54,202 nt of DNA from a virus. The notes beneath the pieces were generated by a model that was not told the DNA's origin, made no database searches, and saw only the letters and a program-made list of their open reading frames with translations. Position 1 is the stretch's first letter; the number at the start of each line of letters is the position of its first letter. Position numbers and translations under genes: made by a program. The stretch covers positions 1 to 54,202 of IMG/VR virus record IMGVR_UViG_3300036859_000099; one strand, 5' to 3'. Below, in pieces: positions 22,563 to 30,363 of the stretch.

Positions 22563-23975
22563 ATGTCTGAACTCCGTGAACATACACCGACCATGCGCGA
22601 GCGGCTCCGGTCCGCCATGGGCAATCCGGTGGACGAGCTCCACCCGGCTAGGGTGCCGGCCGTGCTGGCAGCGGACTCATGGGACACAGGTGCCGAGCTA
22701 TGGCGCGCCGCCAAGCGGCTGGTCGAGGCCATGACCGAATCCAAGCCCGTCACCGAGCCCAAGGAGGTCAGCAAGGAGGAGTTCTTCCAATCGCGGCGGT
22801 CCACGCGCCAGTCGCTGGAGGAGGCGCAGCGCGAGGCCGAGAAGGAGGCCCGCGCCAGCCCGGAATACAAGGAGGCCATGGCCGAAAACCGGCGCAAGTC
22901 GGCTGAGGCCATGGTGCAGAAGCGCAAAGAGAGCGCGGAAGCGACCTGGCAGAAGAGCCAGGGCACGATCGGCGGAGAAGAGGAGCGCATCGGCCAGCAG
23001 TGGGATGCCGAGCTGGCCGACCGCGAGCGCCGGCGCGTCGAGGGGCTCAGCCGGTCCTTCAACGAGCGCCATCCAGCGGCCGCCGAGGCGATACCGATGG
23101 CGGGCCTGGGACTCACGGCCTTGGCCGGCCGGTTCGGGCTCAAGAAGCTAGCCGAGAAGGGAGGCGATATTGCCGCCGACGCAGTGAAGGCGCGCGGGGC
23201 CAAGGACTTTCAGGGTTTGGCTGAGCAAATCCTGAAAGCGCAGCAGTTCAAGAACGTAACCAGGCCGCTCGGCACCGGGCTGACCGTGCTGGGTGCGCCC
23301 ATGATAAACGTGGAATCGCGTGCGCTGCCCGATCAGTTCGACCGCCTCATGCTGCCGCCGGAGGCGGGCGCACGGCAGAAGGCAGAAGAGCGGCAGTCCG
23401 ACCCGATGCTGCAGGCTAAGGAGTCGGTGTGGCCCTACATCGGCGGTCTCGCGGCTGTCATGACTGGCGCCAAGCTGCCGAAGCCGGTGGGCAGCCCTGG
23501 ACCCGATATCGCGGCCGTGACCGGCTACGCGAAGGGGATGCCAAAAGACATCCAAGCGCAGGACCTAGCCATCAAGCTGGCGCAGAAGGACCGGCGGCTC
23601 ATGAAAGCCATGGGCGGAGAAACTCCACCACTGCCGCCCCCCACTGGGAGCGCACCGACAGGCCCAGCGTCAGCGGGCCAAATTCCTGCCCAAGCACAGC
23701 TACCAGCAGCGCCAGCACCCCCGCCCAGCGGCCCCATGGGCGCGGCAGGTACCATCCCCGCCAGCCCCGCCGCAGTTCCACAATTGGCCGGCCCGACCAC
23801 TGCAGCTGGTCCCACTGCAGGTCGTCCTCCTCGAGGCGCTCCACTTTCACGGCCGACATCTCCTGAAAGGTTGGACCTGGAGGCTCAGCTGCAACTCTTG
23901 CCGCCCGAGCAGCGACTGCCGTTCCTGCTCTCCAAGCTGGGCCTGCCCAATGGGCCCAATGTAGGAGGCCAATAG
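22563..23975 (+). CDS. internal virion/ejection-type protein with N-terminal RxRLxxAM motif
   Basis: The 470-residue protein starts MSELREHTPTMRERLRSAMGN, with the shared motif at 12-19. Residues 65-180 form a charged helical region (SLEEAQREAEKEARASPEYK). A hydrophobic patch (AIPMAGLGLTALAGRFGLKK) follows, and a Pro/Ala-rich disordered tail. Amphipathic plus disordered composition fits proteins ejected with DNA. No enzyme motif is seen. Confidence 0.6.
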   Translation: MSELREHTPTMRERLRSAMGNPVDELHPARVPAVLAADSWDTGAELWRAAKRLVEAMTESKPVTEPKEVSKEEFFQSRRSTRQSLEEAQREAEKEARASPEYKEAMAENRRKSAEAMVQKRKESAEATWQKSQGTIGGEEERIGQQWDAELADRERRRVEGLSRSFNERHPAAAEAIPMAGLGLTALAGRFGLKKLAEKGGDIAADAVKARGAKDFQGLAEQILKAQQFKNVTRPLGTGLTVLGAPMINVESRALPDQFDRLMLPPEAGARQKAEERQSDPMLQAKESVWPYIGGLAAVMTGAKLPKPVGSPGPDIAAVTGYAKGMPKDIQAQDLAIKLAQKDRRLMKAMGGETPPLPPPTGSAPTGPASAGQIPAQAQLPAAPAPPPSGPMGAAGTIPASPAAVPQLAGPTTAAGPTAGRPPRGAPLSRPTSPERLDLEAQLQLLPPEQRLPFLLSKLGLPNGPNVGGQ

Positions 23976-24007
23976 CCCGTGGTCAACCGTGAACAGAGGG
24001 TCGGACC

Positions 24008-24715
24008 TTGAGCCTGCTGACCATCGTTCAGGAGACGGCCTCGGATCTGGGGCTCAGGCAGCCTGACGTCGTCGTCGGCTCGACCGATCTGACGGCGCAA
24101 ATCCTGTTCCGCCTTGCCAATCAGGTCGGCAAGCACCTGATGCGCTATCACGACTGGCAGGCGCTGGTCGTCGCGAAAACCTTCACCAGCCTGGCGACGC
24201 AGGAGCAGACCAACGCGCTGCCGACCAACGACTACGACCGCATGATCTACAATGCCGAGGTCTGGAACCGCACCAGCAACCAGCGCTTCGTTGGCCCTAC
24301 GCCGCAGCGCTACTGGGCATACCTTCTCAACGGGGCCATCACGGCTGGCTTCCCCGGCTACTGGCGCATCCTCGGCGATGACCTGAACATCCTCCCCGTG
24401 ATGACGGCGGGGCAGACGATCGCCTTCGAGTACATCTCCAAACGCTGGGCGGCGTCCTCGGGCGGCACCGCACAAGACGCCTTCATGGCCGACACCGACA
24501 CCACGCTGCTGGATGAAGAGCTGTTCGTGCTGGAGATGGTATGGCGCTTCCGCAAGAGCCGCGGCTTCGGCCAGTACGCGGAAGACATGGAGACGGCCGA
24601 GCGCGAGAAGGAGAAGCGGGCCTCCCGCGATCGCGGCACTGGCAGGATCAGGCCGGAGAACGACAACCGCGACCAGCCGCCGCCGCCGATGTGGTCGGGG
24701 AGCATCACGGTATAA
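24008..24715 (+). CDS. head-tail connector/adaptor (P22 gp4-like)
   Basis: The 235-residue protein starts at a TTG with GAGGG upstream. It begins with a helical LLTIVQETASDLGLRQP segment and a RLANQVGKHLMRYHDWQALV region that is typical of podovirus adaptor proteins binding the portal. A beta-rich middle (TFTSLATQEQTNALPTNDYD) and charged tail follow. Position before the gp10-like gene supports the assignment. Confidence 0.72.
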   Translation: MSLLTIVQETASDLGLRQPDVVVGSTDLTAQILFRLANQVGKHLMRYHDWQALVVAKTFTSLATQEQTNALPTNDYDRMIYNAEVWNRTSNQRFVGPTPQRYWAYLLNGAITAGFPGYWRILGDDLNILPVMTAGQTIAFEYISKRWAASSGGTAQDAFMADTDTTLLDEELFVLEMVWRFRKSRGFGQYAEDMETAEREKEKRASRDRGTGRIRPENDNRDQPPPPMWSGSITV

Positions 24716-24718
24716 CTG

Positions 24719-25405
24719 ATGGCTGACGATCTGACCACGGCTGACGTGCTGGCGAGGATGCCGAAAGAGAACGGCTTCACTGCGCTTCTGCGTGCCATGG
24801 CGGAGCGCATTCCAGCCAACACAGAAAACCGTCTCTCCATGCTCAACATGGCCAAGGGCGGGCTGAACTCAGCCGCCAACTGGCTGGATTGGAAGCCGGA
24901 AATCGGACCAGATACGCTGGCGCCGCTGGGCGTCAGCGCCATTTCGGCATTGGCCCGGCCTGGGCGTGTCCCGCATCAACATTTCGATCTTACGCCCACC
25001 GAGCGCATGACAGGTTCCGGCAATCCGTATGGCCCTGTCGAAATGGCCTATGTGCCGAACAAAGATGGCGTGTATCTCGGCGGCATTCAGACGGACCAAG
25101 ACAAGCGTGGCCGCGGTTATGGACGGGCGGCCATGGAGCAATTCCTTGAAGAGACCGATGCTGCCGGCAAGCCAGTCGGACTTACATCACTAGATGATCC
25201 GCGACTCTGGAAGTTCTATGCTTCGTTGGGTTTCAAAAATTCGAGTGGGCGTATTTGGGAGCGTGATGCGCGACCACCCAGAAGCGAAACCATGCTCTTC
25301 GCCGACCCGTCCCGCGCCTCCCTCTCCGGCACCATCGTCAACGACGCCGACACTCGTGAGCGCCTGAAGCGTGCGATGAGCCTGGATCGAGGGGACACGC
25401 TATGA
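24719..25405 (+). CDS. GNAT acetyltransferase-like protein with C-terminal RxRLxxAM motif
   Basis: The 228-residue protein has a helical N-terminal part, then a GNAT core: a strand (GGIQTDQDKR), the acetyl-CoA loop RGRGYG at 130-135 followed by helix AAMEQFLEE, and a last strand (LWKFYASLGFKNSSG). The extreme C-terminus carries RERLKRAM (213-220). A tagged acetyltransferase between connector and tail genes may be packaged in the virion (inference). Substrate unknown. Confidence 0.7.
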   Translation: MADDLTTADVLARMPKENGFTALLRAMAERIPANTENRLSMLNMAKGGLNSAANWLDWKPEIGPDTLAPLGVSAISALARPGRVPHQHFDLTPTERMTGSGNPYGPVEMAYVPNKDGVYLGGIQTDQDKRGRGYGRAAMEQFLEETDAAGKPVGLTSLDDPRLWKFYASLGFKNSSGRIWERDARPPRSETMLFADPSRASLSGTIVNDADTRERLKRAMSLDRGDTL

Positions 25406-27003
25406 CCCGCACCGCCGTGGCAGGGACGAGGGCCAGGGCCGGCTACCGCGTGGTGGGCGCGCCCATGACCGCGCGCGGCGTCTCGATCCCCGCTCCGGTT
25501 GGCGGCTGGGATGCGATCAGCCCGCTGGCGGCCATGCCCGAGACCAACGCCGTCACTCTGGAAAACACCTTCCCGCAGCCTGGCTATGTCGAGATCAGGA
25601 AGGGCCACAAGCGCCACATCCTGACGGGGGCGGCGGCCATCGAGAGCCTGATGCCCTATCACGGCCTCACGGCGGCCGGCGATCGCCTGTTCGCGGCCAC
25701 CACGACGGTCGTCTCCAACGTCACGGCGTCGGCCTCCACAACGGCCTCAATTGCCGTGTCCGGTCTCAGCAATGCGCGCTGGCAGCACGTCAACCACTCG
25801 ACCTCGGGTGGCAACTTCCTGTGGATTTGCAACGGCGCCGACGCCCCGCGCATGTATAACGGCACGACGTGGGCGACGGCGAGCGTGGTCGGCATCACCG
25901 CGACCAGCATTATCAACGCGGCCGTGTTCAAGAACCGCCTCTGGCTGACACGCACCGGACAGATATCGCCGGCCTACCTCAACACCGACAGCGTGCAGGG
26001 CACCGCCACGGTGTTCGATCTGACGGGCGTGTTCGACAAGGGCGGCTTCCTGCAAGCCGTCGGCGCCTGGTCGCTCGATGCCGGCGCCGGCCCGGACGAT
26101 CTGATCGCCTTCGTTACCAGCCGCGGCGAGGTGGCGGTCTATAGCGGCACCGACCCGGCCACCAACTTCACCCTGAAGGGCGTGTTCGAGATGGGTGCGC
26201 CGATCGGTCGGCGCTGCCTGACCAAGGTCGGCGCCGACCTGGTCGTCATCTCGATCGATGGCGTGCTGCCGCTGTCGAAGGCGCTGATCACCGATCGCGC
26301 CTCGGCCATCACCGAAGCCCTGACCAAGGCCATCCAGCCGGTGATGAACCAGTCGGCGCGCGACAACGGCGCCAAGTTCGGCTGGCAGCTGATCGGCTAT
26401 CCGCGTGGCACGCGCGCCATCCTGAACGTGCCGCTCAGCGAGGGCGTCGAGCAGGAGCAGTACGTCATGAATACGGTGACGGGCGCCTGGTGCCGCTTCA
26501 ATGGCGAGAATGCCAACTGCTGGGCGGTGTTTCAGGACAAGCTCTACTACGGCGGCAACAATGGCCGCGTGATCGAGGCCGACAGCCAAGGCTACGACGA
26601 TGACGGCTCGATCGCGGTCGATATCGAGACGGCCTTCAACTACATCGGCAACCGCGGGCGACTGAAGAATTTCACGATGTGCCGCGCGCTGCTGACCACC
26701 GACGGCCAGGTGCTGCCGGGGCTCGGCCTCAACGTCGACTTCGCGCGTCAGCAGGAGGTCGGCGCCACCACGTTCGAGTCCGGCTCATCCGATCTGTGGG
26801 ACGTTGGTCTGTGGGATCAAGGCGTGTGGCCCGAGGTCAACCGCATCGTCACCGACTGGACCAGCGTTGCCGGCATCGGCTACTGCGCCGGCATCCGCAT
26901 GACGGCGACCATCACGCCCGGCGTCGGCGTGGACCCCAGCCAGGCCCTGGTGCTGGCCATCAACGGCTTTGATGTGCTGGTGCTTGATGGAGGCTTCCTG
27001 TGA
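25402..27003 (+). CDS. tail stopper/needle-interface protein (P22 gp10-like)
   Basis: The 533-residue protein starts in an ATGA overlap. It is beta-rich with recurring blade-like segments (GGWDAISPLAAMPETNAVTLENTFPQ; LFAATTTVVSN; WVYSG-like loops; YYGGNNGRVIEADSQGYDDDG). This pattern and its place after the adaptor match podovirus gp10-type hub proteins that seal the portal. No enzyme motif is seen. Confidence 0.72.
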   Translation: MTRTAVAGTRARAGYRVVGAPMTARGVSIPAPVGGWDAISPLAAMPETNAVTLENTFPQPGYVEIRKGHKRHILTGAAAIESLMPYHGLTAAGDRLFAATTTVVSNVTASASTTASIAVSGLSNARWQHVNHSTSGGNFLWICNGADAPRMYNGTTWATASVVGITATSIINAAVFKNRLWLTRTGQISPAYLNTDSVQGTATVFDLTGVFDKGGFLQAVGAWSLDAGAGPDDLIAFVTSRGEVAVYSGTDPATNFTLKGVFEMGAPIGRRCLTKVGADLVVISIDGVLPLSKALITDRASAITEALTKAIQPVMNQSARDNGAKFGWQLIGYPRGTRAILNVPLSEGVEQEQYVMNTVTGAWCRFNGENANCWAVFQDKLYYGGNNGRVIEADSQGYDDDGSIAVDIETAFNYIGNRGRLKNFTMCRALLTTDGQVLPGLGLNVDFARQQEVGATTFESGSSDLWDVGLWDQGVWPEVNRIVTDWTSVAGIGYCAGIRMTATITPGVGVDPSQALVLAINGFDVLVLDGGFL

Positions 27004-27497
27004 TCACGCGCGCCAACAGCGAGGACGAGAAGCTGGCGCTGGTGGCCTACCTCGCCAGCAAGATCGGCACATCTCCGGCAACTCTTGTCGGTCAAATGCC
27101 CTACGAGATCGTGGCCACCACGGACAGGGCCGGCAAGCCGAACGGCGCCGTCATGTACATCAACTGGCGCGGCTCGACCATCGAGATGGCGTGCGCCGGC
27201 GAGCCCGGCTGGCTGACGCGCGCGCACCTAGCAGAGTTGTTCCGCTATCCCTTCGAGCAGATGCGGTGCTGGACGGTGCTGACGTTGGTGCGGCGGCGCA
27301 ATGCACGCGCCCGTCAATTCAACGTCAAAGTCGGTTTCACGGAGCTGTGCGTGGTCCGCAACGGCCCCGACAAGTCCGAGGATTCCATCCTGTACGGCAT
27401 GAGCCGCCCTGAATGCCGCTGGCTTCCATGCGCCGAGGCAATCAATCGGCAATCGGCAATCGCGAACGGAGCCCACGCCAGCAGAGGAGTGCCCTGA
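27000..27497 (+). CDS. second GNAT-type acetyltransferase
   Basis: The 165-residue protein begins at a GTG overlapping the previous stop. The C-terminal part (ARQFNVKVGFTELCVVRNGP ... SILYGMSRPECRWLP) matches the end of small phage GNAT proteins, commonly found beside gp10-like genes. It lacks a strong RxxGxG loop (RRRNARARQF lies there), so activity is uncertain. Its last 4 bases overlap the CTG start of the next gene. Confidence 0.65.
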   Translation: MITRANSEDEKLALVAYLASKIGTSPATLVGQMPYEIVATTDRAGKPNGAVMYINWRGSTIEMACAGEPGWLTRAHLAELFRYPFEQMRCWTVLTLVRRRNARARQFNVKVGFTELCVVRNGPDKSEDSILYGMSRPECRWLPCAEAINRQSAIANGAHASRGVP

Positions 27498-28513
27498 CAA
27501 TCGGTAAATCCGCACCAAAGGCGCCCGATCCCTATCAGACCGCAGAGGCTCAGACGCAGTCCAACATCAGGACCGCGCAAGAGCAGCAGCGGCTCGGCAT
27601 GATGGGTCAGGAGAACGACCTGTACTCGACCCAGTACGTCACCGACCCGTCGAGCCCGTCCGGCTATCGCGCCGTCACCCATCTGTCGCCCGAGCAACAG
27701 GCACTGCTGGGGCAGAGCCAAGACATCCAGGGGTTGTACGGTGACATCGCCGGCCAGCAACTGGGCCGCGTTGGCGATGTCATGGCCACGCCGTGGGACA
27801 TGTCGGCGGCGCGCGGCACCGAGATCAGCGACATGCAGAGGACGTTCCTCGATCCGGTTTGGCAGGGCCGGGAGGAAGCGCTGAAGACGGACCTGATGAA
27901 CCGGGGCATCCGCGAGGGCAGCGACCAGTGGGCCGATGCTACCCGCGACTTCGAGTCCGGCCGCTCCAGCGCCTATGATCGCATGTTCCTCGACGCCTAC
28001 ACCAAGGGCAACGAGGCGGCGCTCACCGAGCGCAACCAGCCGATGGCCGAGCTGGCGGCCCTGCGCGGCGGGTACATGCCGCAGACGCCGGGCACGCCGC
28101 AGGTGCAGACGCCGTCGCCTGGCGTGTCGCCGACTGATGTCTCAGGTCTCGTGCAGAACAACTATAACCAGGAAATGCAGCAGTACAACGCTGGCATGGG
28201 CGGTCTGTTCGGGCTCGGCTCGGCGGCATTGGGCGGTTGGGCCAAGGCTGGTTTCCCAGGTGCCTCCGCAGCTATCGGCATGCTGCCATTCTCAGACCGC
28301 CGCGTGAAGACGGATATCCGCAAGATCGCCGACGATCCGCGCGGCTGGGGCGTCTATCTGTTCAGGTACATCGTCGACAAGCTCAAGGGGCCGGCTCCAT
28401 GGCAGCTCGGCTACATGGCCGACGAGGTGGCGCGCGTGCGTCCGGACGCCGTCATGATCATGCCCGGCTACGGCACGCGCATGGTCGACTACGGCGCGCT
28501 GGCTGAGGCATAG
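27494..28513 (+). CDS. tail-associated protein with C-terminal S74-like chaperone domain; probable CTG start
   Basis: The homology-like N-terminus (TIGKSAPKAPDPYQTA) begins directly after CTG at 27494. That CTG overlaps the previous TGA (CTGA) and lies 4 bases after GAGGAG. Upstream ATGs (27413, 27428) lack binding sites and would lie in another gene. About 339 residues: a helical Gln-rich body, a hydrophobic glycine-rich patch (GGLFGLGSAALGGWAKAGF) and a C-terminal S74-type domain (FSDRRVKTDIRKI ... QLGYMADEVARVRPDAV) with the Ser-Asp and Lys of the self-cleaving release domain. Confidence 0.7.
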   Translation: MTIGKSAPKAPDPYQTAEAQTQSNIRTAQEQQRLGMMGQENDLYSTQYVTDPSSPSGYRAVTHLSPEQQALLGQSQDIQGLYGDIAGQQLGRVGDVMATPWDMSAARGTEISDMQRTFLDPVWQGREEALKTDLMNRGIREGSDQWADATRDFESGRSSAYDRMFLDAYTKGNEAALTERNQPMAELAALRGGYMPQTPGTPQVQTPSPGVSPTDVSGLVQNNYNQEMQQYNAGMGGLFGLGSAALGGWAKAGFPGASAAIGMLPFSDRRVKTDIRKIADDPRGWGVYLFRYIVDKLKGPAPWQLGYMADEVARVRPDAVMIMPGYGTRMVDYGALAEA

Positions 28514-28522
28514 GAGATGGTC

Positions 28523-30145
28523 ATGGCTTTCGGTGACATGCTCGGGGTCGACAGCGGCGACAGCGGCTCTTTCACGCCGGAGTCCTTGAAGCAGCGCCGG
28601 CGGTTGGCCGAGGCCATGCTGCAGACGGGCATGGACATCAGTCCAATCCAGAGCCCGTGGCAGGGCCTCGCCCGCATGGCCAACGCCGGGATTGGCGGCT
28701 ACGAGCTCGGCGCAGCGGAGCGCGCGGAGAAGGCGGAAAAGGCGAAGACCACGCAGACGCTGCTCGGTCTGCTGGGCGATGACAAGGCCGCCGCGCCAGC
28801 CAGTGCGGCGCCGACGGCTACGGCGGCCGCCGGGCCCAGCGATTTCACGGCGTGGCTGAAGCAGAAGGAAGGCTTCAATCCGAGCGCCTATGGAGATTTC
28901 AAACAGACCAGCATCGGCTATGGCACCAGGGCGCAGCCTGGCGAGACTTCCATCTCGCCAGAGGAGGCCGAGAAGCGCCTTGGCGTCGAGCTGAGTAAGG
29001 CGCGCCAGCTGGTGCAGGGCTTCGGCGTCAAGCTGTCGCCCAAGCAGGAGGATGCGCTCACCGACCTGACCTACAACTCCGGCACCAAGTGGATGAGCGA
29101 GGGCCTTGGCGCGGCGGTCAAATCCGGCAACTGGCCGGTCGCCCGGCAACTGTTCGAGAAGTACATCAACGCTGGCGGCAAGCCGCTGCCCGGCCTTGCT
29201 TCGCGGCGCAAGGAGCTATCGCCGTGGCTGCTTGATACCGGCGGAGCTCCGGATGTGGAGACGCCCTTTGGCACCGTGACGGCGGCCGGCACGACCGAGG
29301 CACCGGCAGAGGCCATGCCGGCCGCGCTCGGTGGGTCGCCCGCGGCCGCAGCGGCTGCGGGCCAGCCAGCGCCTAGCGCCACGGGAAGGCCCGCCGCCAT
29401 CTCGCCGCGGCCGCTGCCGCCCGAGACAGCGGCGCAGATCAGAACGCTGCTGGCCAACCCAGCCACACAGGCGCTCGGGTTGCAGATGTTGCAGGAGGCG
29501 CGCAAGGCCGCGATTCCCAATTACGAGTTCAAGAGCGCGGGAGACAACGCCTTCCGCTTTGATCCGCGCACGGGGCAAGCGGAGCCGATCACGGGCGCTA
29601 GCGGCGGCAAAGCGCCACCCGGCTTCCGGTGGAACCAGGACCACACACAGCTCGAGGCGATTCCGGGCGGGCCAGGAGAGCATATTTCAAGCGAGGCGGC
29701 CGGCCGCCTGGCCATGATGCAAACGGCCATGCCGGGCGTCGAAGAGGCGCGCAAGGTGTTCCTGAAAAGCTGGGGGCCGAAGGAGTTGCTGCAGAGCCAA
29801 TTCAGCGGCGAGCATGACCCAGCCTTCATCACGGGCGAGATCGGACGCGCGCAGCGCTCCGTCAGGATAGCCATCGAGGCCACGTTGCGCGTGATGACGG
29901 GCGCAGCAGCTCCCGAAAGCGAGGTGCAGCGCTATGAGGCCATGTTCATGCCTACCGCAAGGGACAACATCCAAAGCGCTACGCAGAAAATGGATGCGCT
30001 GCAGAGCTTCATGAGCAATGCTCAGGAGCTGTCTACCCGCGGGCGTAGACCTGCAGAAGGGTCGCAGCCGCCGGGCGCAAAGCAGCCTGGAGCGCCGGCG
30101 CCAAAACGCGTCAAATACAATCCCGAAACCGGAGAGCTGGAATGA
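28523..30145 (+). CDS. virion protein with T4-type lysozyme domain and RxRLxxAM motif
   Basis: The ATG at 28523 is 6 bases after GGAG (the ATG at 28517 is too close). The 540-residue protein has the shared motif RRRLAEAM at 25-32, then a GH24 muramidase domain (about 106-240) with Glu116 (KQKEGF), Asp125 and Thr129 (GDFKQTSIGYGT). A Pro/Ala linker and long helical C-terminal part follow, ending KYNPETGELE. It probably enters the cell envelope during DNA delivery to cut peptidoglycan locally. Confidence 0.8.
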   Translation: MAFGDMLGVDSGDSGSFTPESLKQRRRLAEAMLQTGMDISPIQSPWQGLARMANAGIGGYELGAAERAEKAEKAKTTQTLLGLLGDDKAAAPASAAPTATAAAGPSDFTAWLKQKEGFNPSAYGDFKQTSIGYGTRAQPGETSISPEEAEKRLGVELSKARQLVQGFGVKLSPKQEDALTDLTYNSGTKWMSEGLGAAVKSGNWPVARQLFEKYINAGGKPLPGLASRRKELSPWLLDTGGAPDVETPFGTVTAAGTTEAPAEAMPAALGGSPAAAAAAGQPAPSATGRPAAISPRPLPPETAAQIRTLLANPATQALGLQMLQEARKAAIPNYEFKSAGDNAFRFDPRTGQAEPITGASGGKAPPGFRWNQDHTQLEAIPGGPGEHISSEAAGRLAMMQTAMPGVEEARKVFLKSWGPKELLQSQFSGEHDPAFITGEIGRAQRSVRIAIEATLRVMTGAAAPESEVQRYEAMFMPTARDNIQSATQKMDALQSFMSNAQELSTRGRRPAEGSQPPGAKQPGAPAPKRVKYNPETGELE

Positions 30146-30363
30146 CCCTATCGAGATGGGAAGTCTGGGGAGTGCTCGTGCTGGGTGCGGTGCTGCTGTC
30201 GGCTGTCGTCCTTCTCGAAAGAGACCTACGTGCCGAGCGCAAGCGGACATTTGTCGCATGCGAGCAGGTGCCGAAGCGCGATGGGGCTAAAGCAACGAGG
30301 CGACTGCGCTATGACGCCGTCACAGGCAACCTCATCAATGTCGAGACAGGCGAGATCGAGTGA
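30142..30363 (+). CDS. small single-pass membrane protein of the ejection module
   Basis: The 73-residue protein starts in an ATGA overlap. It has one N-terminal membrane segment (WGVLVLGAVLLSAVVLL) and a short charged tail ending RYDAVTGNLINVETGEIE. That end resembles the C-terminus of the lysozyme protein just upstream (KYNPETGELE). The role may be as a channel component or a regulator of the ejection proteins. Confidence 0.6.
   Translation: MTLSRWEVWGVLVLGAVLLSAVVLLERDLRAERKRTFVACEQVPKRDGAKATRRLRYDAVTGNLINVETGEIE

Noticed and set aside
22112-23203. Minus-strand Ser/Arg/Ala-rich frame in the ejection block
   Set aside because: It is antisense to two genes with the shared terminal motif and has no domain.
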